Shown here: positions 16,514-22,779 of the stretch, piece by piece
Position numbering within the stretch: position 1 is the first letter of the stretch
How the letters are laid out: the number at the start of each line of letters is the position of its first letter
NCBI GenBank assembly: GCA_019115725.1
Contig: DXCY01000212.1
Coordinates: 1 to 29,596, forward strand
Origin: Candidatus Luteimonas excrementigallinarum
GTDB lineage: Bacteria > Pseudomonadota > Gammaproteobacteria > Xanthomonadales > Xanthomonadaceae
DNA length: 29,596 nucleotides
Direction: 5' to 3'
The notes under the pieces: generated by a model
What the model saw: only the letters and a program-made list of their open reading frames with translations
Told to the model about the DNA's origin: nothing
The model's database searches: none
Position numbers and translations under genes: made by a program

Positions 16514-17914
16514 TCACCCCGCAAACGTGCGCGCGAATCGCACGACCACCTCGCGGTTCTGCGCTGCCAGCTGTCGCAGCTCATCCGATCGGATGTGAGT
16601 GCTATTGGCTGCCTGCTCCCAGAACCCGATGGCCACTTGCGCAGCATGGGCAATATGGGCGGTCTGTCCGGCCCGTTCCGGGGCACTGAGGCTGAGAGGC
16701 CTCGCTACGCGTACGGCGCCCGTGCGGGAGGGCGCCAGATACATGGGCAGCATGTCGTAGGCCGGAGCCAGGGCAAGCGGTCCGGCGTCGGCAAGGTGAA
16801 AGCCGAGGTTGCCGGCGTGCATGTCACTGTTGCCGATGAAGCGCCCGAACCAGTGCAGGGTGCTCACCTGGCGGGCCGTATCCGTATCGATCAGGCCCGC
16901 TGCTACGAGATGCTCCGCGGTCAGTCCCCAATCGTGCCCTCCCGTGCCGGTAAAGGCGGCATCCACCGCGGCCAGGGAGACGAAGCCGTGGCGGCCGAGA
17001 AGGTCCTCAGTGTGGTCAAACCGGCGAACTTCCAGGCACAGATGACTGCCGGCATCAATCAGCTCCGCCGTCGCGGCCGGCAGGCCGGCATTGTGCAGGC
17101 TGGCCAGGGCGAGCTGCTCACAGGCCAGCAGATCCGCCCACCGGGCTGCTGCCTGACCGCTGTCGTAGACCGCGAACTTGACCAGCGCTGCGTAGCGACC
17201 GGCAGAGGTGACGACGGTGCTGGTGAACTTGGGCTGCTCACCGCCCGGCGATGAGCCGATTTCTTCGCCTGCCAGGGCGGCTTCCGCCCACTCCGGGTAG
17301 CGTGCGTGGCGGTCGGCCACTTCGACTGCGTCGGAAGGGGTTTCAAGCTCGGCCAGCGCCTGCTCCACGGCATGGCTTCCCAGCAGCAGGTCGCCAATGG
17401 CGGTGCCGCCGGTGCGGGTGATGGCGAGCAGGGTGTCCCGCAAGCGCCAGCTGTTGAGGTCGGTCGGAACGCCGAGCAAAGGTTCCCTGCGATGGGCGAG
17501 ACTGCGGCCGAGAAATCCCTGGGGGCGCAGGTCGTCCAGAAACCACGGCAGGCCGGGGAAGTGGCCAGGCACATGTTCCACCGGCCGGGTGAGGTTGGGC
17601 CGCTCGCCCGTAGGCTCGAACTGGAAGCGGTCGCCGCGCAACAGATAAAGCGTGCCCAGCTCGGTGAGCGTGGCATCGGGCCGCATCCGCCACAGGGGCC
17701 AGGCGCTGCCGGCATCCGTGCTGGCGCGGGCGACGTAGGCCGTGGCGCGTGCCCGGCCAATCCGCAGCACCTGGTGGCCGGCCTCGCGCACCACGCGTGC
17801 CAGCACTGGTCGGCTGACGTCCAGTTCGCGCAGCAGGTCCGAGGCAGACACCGCCTCGCCGCTGGCCAGCAGGGTCAGCAGGTCTGAGGGGGTGGCGGAG
17901 CGGGGACGGGCCAT
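16514..17914 (-). CDS. yjjJ: HipA-family kinase of the YjjJ type (solo, with own HTH)
   Basis: Protein kinase-fold toxin-like protein of 466 residues (E. coli YjjJ is similar in size). Unlike HipBA, the DNA-binding part is built in: an N-terminal winged-helix-like segment (VSASDLLRELDVSRPVLARVVR, about 22-43). The HipA kinase part shows the glycine loop GSSPGGEQPKF (220-230, Lys229), LVKF (Lys246), catalytic GNSDMHAGN (Asp364, Asn369) and the metal-binding Asp387 in APAYDML. HipA phosphorylates glutamyl-tRNA synthetase; whether YjjJ proteins share that target is not shown by sequence. No antitoxin gene is adjacent. The ATG at 17912-17914 has a poor Shine-Dalgarno. A perfect TTCTTT-N6-AAAGAA palindrome sits 15 bp upstream, over the likely transcription start, suggesting autorepression. 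Confidence 0.92.
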   Translation of the reverse strand: MARPRSATPSDLLTLLASGEAVSASDLLRELDVSRPVLARVVREAGHQVLRIGRARATAYVARASTDAGSAWPLWRMRPDATLTELGTLYLLRGDRFQFEPTGERPNLTRPVEHVPGHFPGLPWFLDDLRPQGFLGRSLAHRREPLLGVPTDLNSWRLRDTLLAITRTGGTAIGDLLLGSHAVEQALAELETPSDAVEVADRHARYPEWAEAALAGEEIGSSPGGEQPKFTSTVVTSAGRYAALVKFAVYDSGQAAARWADLLACEQLALASLHNAGLPAATAELIDAGSHLCLEVRRFDHTEDLLGRHGFVSLAAVDAAFTGTGGHDWGLTAEHLVAAGLIDTDTARQVSTLHWFGRFIGNSDMHAGNLGFHLADAGPLALAPAYDMLPMYLAPSRTGAVRVARPLSLSAPERAGQTAHIAHAAQVAIGFWEQAANSTHIRSDELRQLAAQNREVVVRFARTFAG

Positions 17915-17928
17915 GGCGGAGCAAGGGT

Positions 17929-17946
17929 TTCTTTACGATTAAAGAA
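17929..17946. promoter_or_regulatory. Palindromic operator candidate for yjjJ
   Basis: Perfect inverted repeat TTCTTT (17929-17934) - acgatt - AAAGAA (17941-17946), 15 bp before the yjjJ start. It overlaps the predicted transcription start. Inferred target of the protein's own N-terminal HTH. Confidence 0.6.
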
Positions 17947-17947
17947 C

Positions 17948-17974
17948 GATATATCTTGCTGGTTTGCGGATCAA
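17948..17974 (-). promoter_or_regulatory. Candidate promoter of yjjJ
   Basis: On the minus strand TTGATC (-35, 17974-17969) and TATATC (-10, 17953-17948) with a 15-bp spacer, shorter than ideal. It lies in a conspicuously AT-rich patch (about 17928-18030) within otherwise GC-rich DNA. Confidence 0.4.
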
Positions 17975-18013
17975 GCTTATGAATATCAGTTGCTTATGTA
18001 AATAATATCGAAT

Positions 18014-18028
18014 GGTTTCTTTACGATT
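18014..18028. repeat. Second copy of a 15-bp repeat near yjjJ
   Basis: GGTTTCTTTACGATT here is identical to 17926-17940, 88 bp apart, in the same orientation. Here the right palindrome arm is degenerate. A looser CTTTACGGTT occurs at 18142-18151. The rest of the 17915-18271 gene-free stretch holds the yjjJ promoter, an AATACGTATT palindrome (18171-18180), a GGGGT-TTTTC-ACCCC mini-hairpin (18195-18209) and the leader of the Gln-rich gene; nothing else is recognised. Confidence 0.7.
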
Positions 18029-18271
18029 TCAGTGAAGCCTGAAGTCAGCTTTTTCCGGCTGTGGTGCTGGGCTTTCCACACTGCCAGCGTGGGGAAGGTT
18101 GAGCTGGAAGGGCTGGGTCAGGCCTGAATGGCCAACAGACGCTTTACGGTTCAGCCGCCGCGCGCCAAAAAATACGTATTCATATGATTTAACAGGGGTT
18201 TTTCACCCCGAGGGAACACGGCGGGGCGCTCAATGGTCATCCGGCAACACGCCGGTCGACGGAGTAGAACC

Positions 18272-18445
18272 ATGACCAACCAGAACCAGGGTCAGAACCC
18301 GAACCGCAACCAGCAGCAAGGCAAGCAGCCCCAGGATCCGCAGCAGACCCAGCAGGCCCGCGGCCAGCAGGATCAGGAGCAGCAGGCGCGCGGCCAGCAG
18401 CGGCAGCAGGATCAGGATCAAAATCAGAAAAAGCACCAGCTCTGA
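18272..18445 (+). CDS. Gln/Asn-rich disordered small protein
   Basis: A 57-residue protein, 25 of them Gln, with Asn, Asp, Arg, Lys and Gly making most of the rest and almost no hydrophobics. It contains two QQARGQQ copies ten residues apart. It must be intrinsically disordered and highly hydrophilic; no domain, signal peptide or membrane segment. Evidence that it is a gene: GGAG Shine-Dalgarno (18261-18264) 7 nt before the ATG, an in-frame TGA, and a strong intrinsic terminator 20 bp after the stop. An in-frame ATG at 18233 has no ribosome site. Function unknown; desiccation- or stress-protective hydrophilins and low-complexity RNA/protein-binding tails are possibilities. It could also be chance low-complexity reading, but the flanking signals argue against that. 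Confidence 0.7.
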   Translation: MTNQNQGQNPNRNQQQGKQPQDPQQTQQARGQQDQEQQARGQQRQQDQDQNQKKHQL

Positions 18446-18464
18446 ATTCCGATCCCTCCCCCAC

Positions 18465-18492
18465 ACGGCCCCGGCAACGGGGCCGTTCTTTT
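18465..18492 (+). terminator. Intrinsic terminator after the Gln-rich gene
   Basis: Perfect 8-bp stem ACGGCCCC (18465-18472) / GGGGCCGT (18479-18486) with a 6-nt loop, followed by TCTTTTAT. Confidence 0.9.
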
Positions 18493-18505
18493 ATCCGCGC
18501 TACAC

Positions 18506-18532
18506 AAAAACGCCCCGGCGTGGGCCGGGGCG
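18506..18532 (-). terminator. Intrinsic terminator of the PA2169-family gene
   Basis: Perfect 9-bp stem CGCCCCGGC (18511-18519) / GCCGGGGCG (18524-18532) with a 4-nt loop. Read on the minus strand it is followed by TTTTT (complement of 18506-18510). It stands back to back with the plus-strand terminator just to the left. Confidence 0.9.
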
Positions 18533-18592
18533 CGGGTCCGTGGCAGCTTCGTGCCGCTGCGATCAGCCTGGTTTACTTCGGCTTTGCCTGCT

Positions 18593-19048
18593 TCAGCTCG
18601 CTTCCTTCAGCGCGATCTTCCGGTTGCGCATGATGTCGTGGCACTCGACCACCTGCGGCAGGTACTTCTGCACGGCGGCCTTGGCGGCAGGCGGGGTGTC
18701 GCTGTCGTTGATGGTGTCCTTGAACGCCTCCAGCAGCTTGTCTTCCACTTCCTCCAGCTCGGCTACGTAGGCGTAATCCCTGTTGCCCAGGGCGGCGCGC
18801 ACGTTGGCGTACATCTGGCGCATGGAGCCGGCCACGGTACCGCTGTCGGCCGGCTCGCCGCCGATGGCGGCCACGTCGGCGGTGAGGCCGTTGACGATCT
18901 CGCGCTTGTGCCCGGCCATCTGGGTGAACAGCGTCGACAGCGCGGGGTTGTCCACCTTGGTGGCGGCATCGGTATAGAAGTCGCCGCCGTCGCGGGCGAT
19001 TTCGATCAGGTCGTTGAGGGTGTGCTGGATCTTCTTCTGGTTGTCCAT
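18593..19048 (-). CDS. PA2169-family four-helix-bundle protein (DUF2383)
   Basis: A 151-residue, all-helical, ferritin-like protein of the PA2169/DUF2383 family. Visible features: start MDNQKKIQHTLNDLIEIARDGGDFY, then TQMAGHKREIVNGL, EELEEVEDKLLEAFKD-type helix (VAELEEVEDKLLEAFKDTI) and VVECHDIMRNRKIALKE. The family has carboxylate- and His-bearing helices resembling di-iron carriers, but no function is established to my knowledge; stress association is often inferred. The ATG at 19046-19048 follows AAGGAA with good spacing. Longer in-frame readings upstream have no matching sequence. It is followed by a strong terminator. The gene behind it on the same strand starts 961 bp upstream and ends 118 bp before this start, so a separate promoter is likely. 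Confidence 0.9.
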   Translation of the reverse strand: MDNQKKIQHTLNDLIEIARDGGDFYTDAATKVDNPALSTLFTQMAGHKREIVNGLTADVAAIGGEPADSGTVAGSMRQMYANVRAALGNRDYAYVAELEEVEDKLLEAFKDTINDSDTPPAAKAAVQKYLPQVVECHDIMRNRKIALKEAS

Positions 19049-19166
19049 GTGCAGTTCCTTGGGGGGGAGAGAACGTGGGAACCACTCTGGAGGACCGGGC
19101 ATGAAAGCGATGTGGACCGGCGCCGGCCCCTTTTCACGCGCGCTGAATGTCCGCGCGCGCCGCACC

Positions 19167-20009
19167 TCACCGATAGGCGCGCGGGCCTCGCCACACCAGC
19201 TCGCCGCGGCGGTAGACGCGGTGCATGCTGATCACCTCGCGGGCGTCGCCGATGCCGGCCATCTCCGGGTCATCGGGATCGAGCAGCCGACAGGCGCCCG
19301 ATTCGCGCCGCAGCGCGATTTCCAGCGGACACACCATGTAATCGCGGGTGCCGGGCAGGGGCAGGAAGAGTTCGGTGATGCCCTCATCGCGCCACTGGCG
19401 CAGGCGCTGCTCGCTGCGCACGTCGTAGAGCACCTGGAATCCGCCCACTTCCAGGCTGGTTTCCGATGCGGTGGTGGCGTGCCGGCGGCCGCGATCGGTG
19501 GACGGGCTGGCCGCAGTGCCGGCGTTCACCGGGGCGTGATCCTGCGGAAGCATGCCGGGCGGCTGGCCCCACACGTGGGCGCGGCGGTGGGTGGTGGGCG
19601 TGGGTGGCGGGCTGGAGGCTGCCGGACGGGCCTGGCGGCGCTGCGTGGCTTCATCGGCCTGCACCACGGGCGTGGACTGCACCCGCGGCGGCACACGGGC
19701 GGCCTCGACTGGATCCGGCTGTGGCGGCTGCGGGGTCTGCACGGCGGGCGCATTGACCGGCGGGGCGACCGAGAGCGGGGCGGTATCCGGGGTTTCGCCA
19801 ATCATCACCACTTCGACCCGGCTGCCGCCGGCGGCCGCGCCCTGGGGCGGCTGCATGGTCACCGGTTCGGCCAGCATCGCCAGCAGCAGGATCGCCAGGT
19901 GCAGGGTGCCGCTGAGCAGCCCGGCCACCCAGGACTGCAGGCGCTCATCCCCGCGCGCGGCGCCGGCGTCCGGCTTCGCCCGGGCAGCATGATCCAGCGG
20001 TGTGCTCAT
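19167..20009 (-). CDS. Single-pass inner-membrane protein with Pro-rich periplasmic stalk (TonB-like layout)
   Basis: A 280-residue protein: short cytoplasmic N-terminus, one transmembrane helix (about 28-47), then a long Pro/Ala/Gln-rich segment (about 50-155) likely spanning the periplasm. A compact C-terminal domain (about 185-280) contains FQVLYDVRSEQRLRQW, ELFLPLPGTRDYMVCPLE and CRLLDPDDPEM. The layout resembles TonB or TolA, but the C-terminal domain lacks the TonB YP-x-A signature and no ExbB/ExbD genes are nearby, so energy transduction is not supported. Two cysteines in the C-terminal domain may pair. Start ATG at 20007-20009, weak ribosome site. Divergent from the HEVNH protein gene across 200 bp in which I see no other gene. 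Function unknown. Confidence 0.75.
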   Translation of the reverse strand: MSTPLDHAARAKPDAGAARGDERLQSWVAGLLSGTLHLAILLLAMLAEPVTMQPPQGAAAGGSRVEVVMIGETPDTAPLSVAPPVNAPAVQTPQPPQPDPVEAARVPPRVQSTPVVQADEATQRRQARPAASSPPPTPTTHRRAHVWGQPPGMLPQDHAPVNAGTAASPSTDRGRRHATTASETSLEVGGFQVLYDVRSEQRLRQWRDEGITELFLPLPGTRDYMVCPLEIALRRESGACRLLDPDDPEMAGIGDAREVISMHRVYRRGELVWRGPRAYR

Positions 20010-20209
20010 GCTGCCGGCGGTGTCCCGGTGGTGCAGGCCTTCATGGAAATACGGATGTGCGCGGGGAGGTGCGGCATCGTAACGTGCCGGGCCCGCCGGG
20101 GCGTGTGGCCATGGTGTGGGCTGCGCTTGTACCTAGGGTCGGCCCCGGCTGGCGTGCGCGGGGGTGCGTGGCAGGATCGATGGATCCAGCAGGAAGCCCG
20201 GAGCGATCC

Positions 20210-21511
20210 ATGAATACGCTGCAGCCCGCCCACAGCCTCCCCGTCCACAGCCTCGACCCGCGTCTTGAGGCCGGCGCCCAGCCGGAGCAGGCTGCCAGCC
20301 AGTCCGCTGACCAGACCGTTGACCAGACCGCCACGCGGGAAGCTGAAGGGCCTTCCGCCGGCGATGCGCTGTTCGACGCGCCGGAATACGCCGCCCTGCC
20401 GGAGGATGCGCAGGCGCTGGTGGCCGATGCGGCCCGCGATGGAGAGGCCGATGCCTCGGTGCTGGTGGATCTGCACACGCTGATCCGCGACCTGTCGTTC
20501 CAGATGCTGCCCTCGCCGCAGCAGCTGGCTTCGCTGTCCGCGGTGGCCCTGCAGCAGTCGCCGGAGTTCCAGGAGCTGTCGCCCGCCGACCAGCGCCTGC
20601 TCACTGAAGCGCTGGACGGACGGAAGCCGGAAGACACCGCCCTGCCGGGCGCCATCCGCTCGCTGATTTCCAGCCCGGATTTCCAGGAGAGCGGCGACAT
20701 CACCGCCGCCGAACGCACTGCCATCCTCAGCCAGGTGAGCAACTATCCCGATACCCGGGCGGTCGAGAACCTGGAGGCCATGCTGGGCAAGGAGTGGGTG
20801 CGCGAGTTTGACCTGGGTGATACCCAGCGGGCGGCGAAGACGGTGGCGTTCCTGTCCCAGTACGACGCCGGTGACCAGGAAATCATCAGCAATACCCTGG
20901 CCCTGTTCCTGGGCGACTCGGCCCCGTACCGGTTCGACTTCAGCGAGAACTCGGCCTATGGATCCGTGCCCTTCAGCCCGGAGGACCTGTTCCGCATCAA
21001 TCCCCAGTTCATCAGGGCCGACAACAACCCGGTGGATACCTCGGCCCGCTCCTCGGAGTCCGGCGAGCTGCGGGTGATCGGCCACACGTTCGTGCATGAG
21101 GTGAACCACATGCAGAACTGGGACCGCAGCCTGTCGCTCAATTCCTCCTATGGCTTCCATGAGGAATACCGCGCTTACTGGGTGGGCGTGAAGGCGCAGC
21201 ACGGCGAGGATCCGAGCGTGGCCGATGTGATCGACCGGGTGGCGGTGTTCGTCAATCCGGGTCCGGGCTATTCGCACCTGGCCCAGCTGCTGGCCGCGGG
21301 CGGGCAGGATGCCCAGGACATTGCCGGCTACCTCAACACCATGCTGAGCCGCGATGACATCACCATCCACAACGCCGTGGATGAGGTGAACGCGCTGGTG
21401 CAGATGAAGAAGGATTCCGAGGACAGCGGCCAGCCGCTGCCGCCCGAACTGTCACGCCCGGCCGCGGTTACCATCGGCCCACCGGGAACCAACAACGTGA
21501 CCAATGGCTAA
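20210..21511 (+). CDS. Putative zinc metallopeptidase (HEVNH motif), effector-like
   Basis: A 433-residue protein without signal peptide or membrane helix. Residues 1-50 are Gln/Ala/Ser-rich and probably disordered. The middle is helical (PSPQQLASLSAVALQQS, LSPADQRLLTEAL). At 296-300 stands HEVNH, an HExxH zinc-binding motif, followed 18-19 residues later by HEEYRAYW (Glu318/Glu319), suitable as third ligand in a gluzincin-like site. The C-terminus is polar. GGAG (20200-20203) lies 6 nt before the ATG at 20210. It overlaps the next gene by 8 bp (ATGGCTAA), and that gene encodes a lipoprotein. The arrangement recalls effector/immunity pairs, but no VgrG, PAAR, Rhs or XVIPCD-like element is visible. 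A type III effector-like or unsecreted peptidase is also possible. Family not recognised with certainty. Confidence 0.75.
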   Translation: MNTLQPAHSLPVHSLDPRLEAGAQPEQAASQSADQTVDQTATREAEGPSAGDALFDAPEYAALPEDAQALVADAARDGEADASVLVDLHTLIRDLSFQMLPSPQQLASLSAVALQQSPEFQELSPADQRLLTEALDGRKPEDTALPGAIRSLISSPDFQESGDITAAERTAILSQVSNYPDTRAVENLEAMLGKEWVREFDLGDTQRAAKTVAFLSQYDAGDQEIISNTLALFLGDSAPYRFDFSENSAYGSVPFSPEDLFRINPQFIRADNNPVDTSARSSESGELRVIGHTFVHEVNHMQNWDRSLSLNSSYGFHEEYRAYWVGVKAQHGEDPSVADVIDRVAVFVNPGPGYSHLAQLLAAGGQDAQDIAGYLNTMLSRDDITIHNAVDEVNALVQMKKDSEDSGQPLPPELSRPAAVTIGPPGTNNVTNG

Positions 21512-22175
21512 GCTGTTAACCACGATTGGCTGCTGCCTGTTGCTGGCGGCGCCGGCCGCGGGCTGCCAGCAGCGGCCCCCGGCTCTTACAGGAGCGGCCC
21601 CCACAGGAGTGGTCCCCAGCGGAGTAAGCGAAGGCGTGAGCACGCAAATGCACGATGAAATCCAACGCCAGGTGGGTCTGGTGGCGGCCGAAGCCTGGGG
21701 TTGGAACCCCGACGACGTCATGATCGAAACCCTGGCCGGTACCGGCGAGCTTGAATGCCGGCTGCTGGGCCTGACTTCTCCCAATGCGCTGCCCAGCCTG
21801 CGCCGCACGGTGGCGGTGGTGGAGGGCGAAGTGGTGTTTCCCGGATCAGCCGATGCGCTGGACCGGGTGATTGCGGCCTGCGGCGCCGAGGCCTCCGCCG
21901 ATGTCTGGGCCGAGGCGGTGGCGGCCTTTGGCACGCCGCGTGCGGGCTATGTGGTGCGCCGCGAGCAGGAAGTGTCGAGCCTGGCCCACCGCCGGGCGAT
22001 GGAGAACGGCGGCTATGCGCTGCATGCCCCGCGCTTCAGCCGTGATGACACCGGCGGCCGCACGGTGGAGTTCTTCATGACCGATGTGGAAGGGGCCGAT
22101 CTGTTCCGGGTTACCGCCACCCGCGAAGGCGAAGGCCCGGTGCAGGTCTCCGCCGGACCAGCCGGCGGAGCCTGA
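21504..22175 (+). CDS. Lipoprotein of unknown function, coupled to the HEVNH protein
   Basis: A 223-residue protein with a lipoprotein signal: MAKLLTTIGCCLLLAAPAAGC, lipobox AAGC with Cys21 as acylation site (Ala at -3 is acceptable but not the commonest). After a Pro/Thr/Gly linker the mature domain reads as mixed alpha/beta with ADALDRVIAACG and DVWAEAVAAFGTP helices and a C-terminal beta region. Residue +2 after the cysteine is Gln, so outer-membrane sorting is expected by the usual rule. The start codon lies inside the 3' end of the upstream gene, so translation is coupled. No family recognised. An immunity role against the upstream putative peptidase is an inference from order, coupling and periplasmic location. 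An 8-bp GC hairpin follows. Confidence 0.78.
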   Translation: MAKLLTTIGCCLLLAAPAAGCQQRPPALTGAAPTGVVPSGVSEGVSTQMHDEIQRQVGLVAAEAWGWNPDDVMIETLAGTGELECRLLGLTSPNALPSLRRTVAVVEGEVVFPGSADALDRVIAACGAEASADVWAEAVAAFGTPRAGYVVRREQEVSSLAHRRAMENGGYALHAPRFSRDDTGGRTVEFFMTDVEGADLFRVTATREGEGPVQVSAGPAGGA

Positions 22176-22181
22176 AAGCCC

Positions 22182-22202
22182 GACGCCGCGCGAAGCGGCG
22201 TC
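22182..22202. terminator. Hairpin between convergent genes, terminator-like
   Basis: GACGCCGC (22182-22189), loop GCGAA, GCGGCGTC (22195-22202). No U-tract on either strand, so termination is uncertain. Confidence 0.45.
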
Positions 22203-22224
22203 CTGGCGTAACAGTCGCTGCGTA

Positions 22225-22644
22225 TCAGTCCTTGAGTTCGGCCGGCACCTTGCCGCCGTTCTCCTCGAGTTTGCGCATCACCGCCTTGTGCAGGGCGATG
22301 TTCTGCTCTGCAGTGCCGTGTGCGCCGGCGTTCACGCCGAGCTCGGCGGCCAGCTCCTTGCGCGCGCTGAGGCTGGAATCCAGATCCAGCAGTTTCAGCA
22401 GGTCGACGATGGAGTTGCGCCAGTCGCTGGGGGCGCCCTTTTCTTCGGCCATGGCGGTCAGTACGGCTTCAACGTCCACCGGTTCCGGAGCGGGTGAAAG
22501 CTCCGGGTTACGTGCGGGCGGACGCACGTCGGGATCGTTCTCGCTGCCGTCGAAGATGATCGGTGCCGGCTTGGCAGGCGTGGGCTCGGATGCCTTCGCC
22601 TTGCGGCCGAAAATGCTGTCCTTGATCTTGGAAAACAGGCTCAT
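22225..22644 (-). CDS. DUF3597-family protein
   Basis: A 139-residue protein of the DUF3597 family. The N-terminus MSLFSKIKDSIFGRKAKA is the typical amphipathic LysM-less start of this family. It is followed by a Pro-rich spacer (about 20-65) and the conserved helical domain: VDVEAVLTAMAEEKG, WRNSIVDLLKLLDLDSSLSARKELAAELG, and IALHKAVMRKLEENGGKVPAELKD. Function unknown; no signal peptide. The ATG at 22642-22644 has GGAGG (22652-22656 on the complement) at 7-nt spacing; a longer reading further upstream has no family similarity. Divergent from the 670-residue secreted protein with 135 bp between starts. Confidence 0.92.
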   Translation of the reverse strand: MSLFSKIKDSIFGRKAKASEPTPAKPAPIIFDGSENDPDVRPPARNPELSPAPEPVDVEAVLTAMAEEKGAPSDWRNSIVDLLKLLDLDSSLSARKELAAELGVNAGAHGTAEQNIALHKAVMRKLEENGGKVPAELKD

Positions 22645-22779
22645 GTTGCAACCTCCGGTGGTGGAATGAAGATTCTGTTGCGGTACCCGGTCATTGTTAC
22701 CCCGAATTGATCTTGTCTGTGTGAGGTTCGTGGCCAAGGTAAGCTTTCCTGCGAAATATCCAGTAACCACGGGGCGGAC

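Noticed and set aside
19167..20009. TonB energy transducer
   Set aside because: One helix and a Pro-rich stalk fit, but the C-terminal domain lacks TonB signatures and no ExbB/ExbD genes are present.
20210..21511. X-Tfe type IV effector with XVIPCD
   Set aside because: The C-terminal 100 residues do not show the Gln-rich conserved XVIPCD motifs I know.
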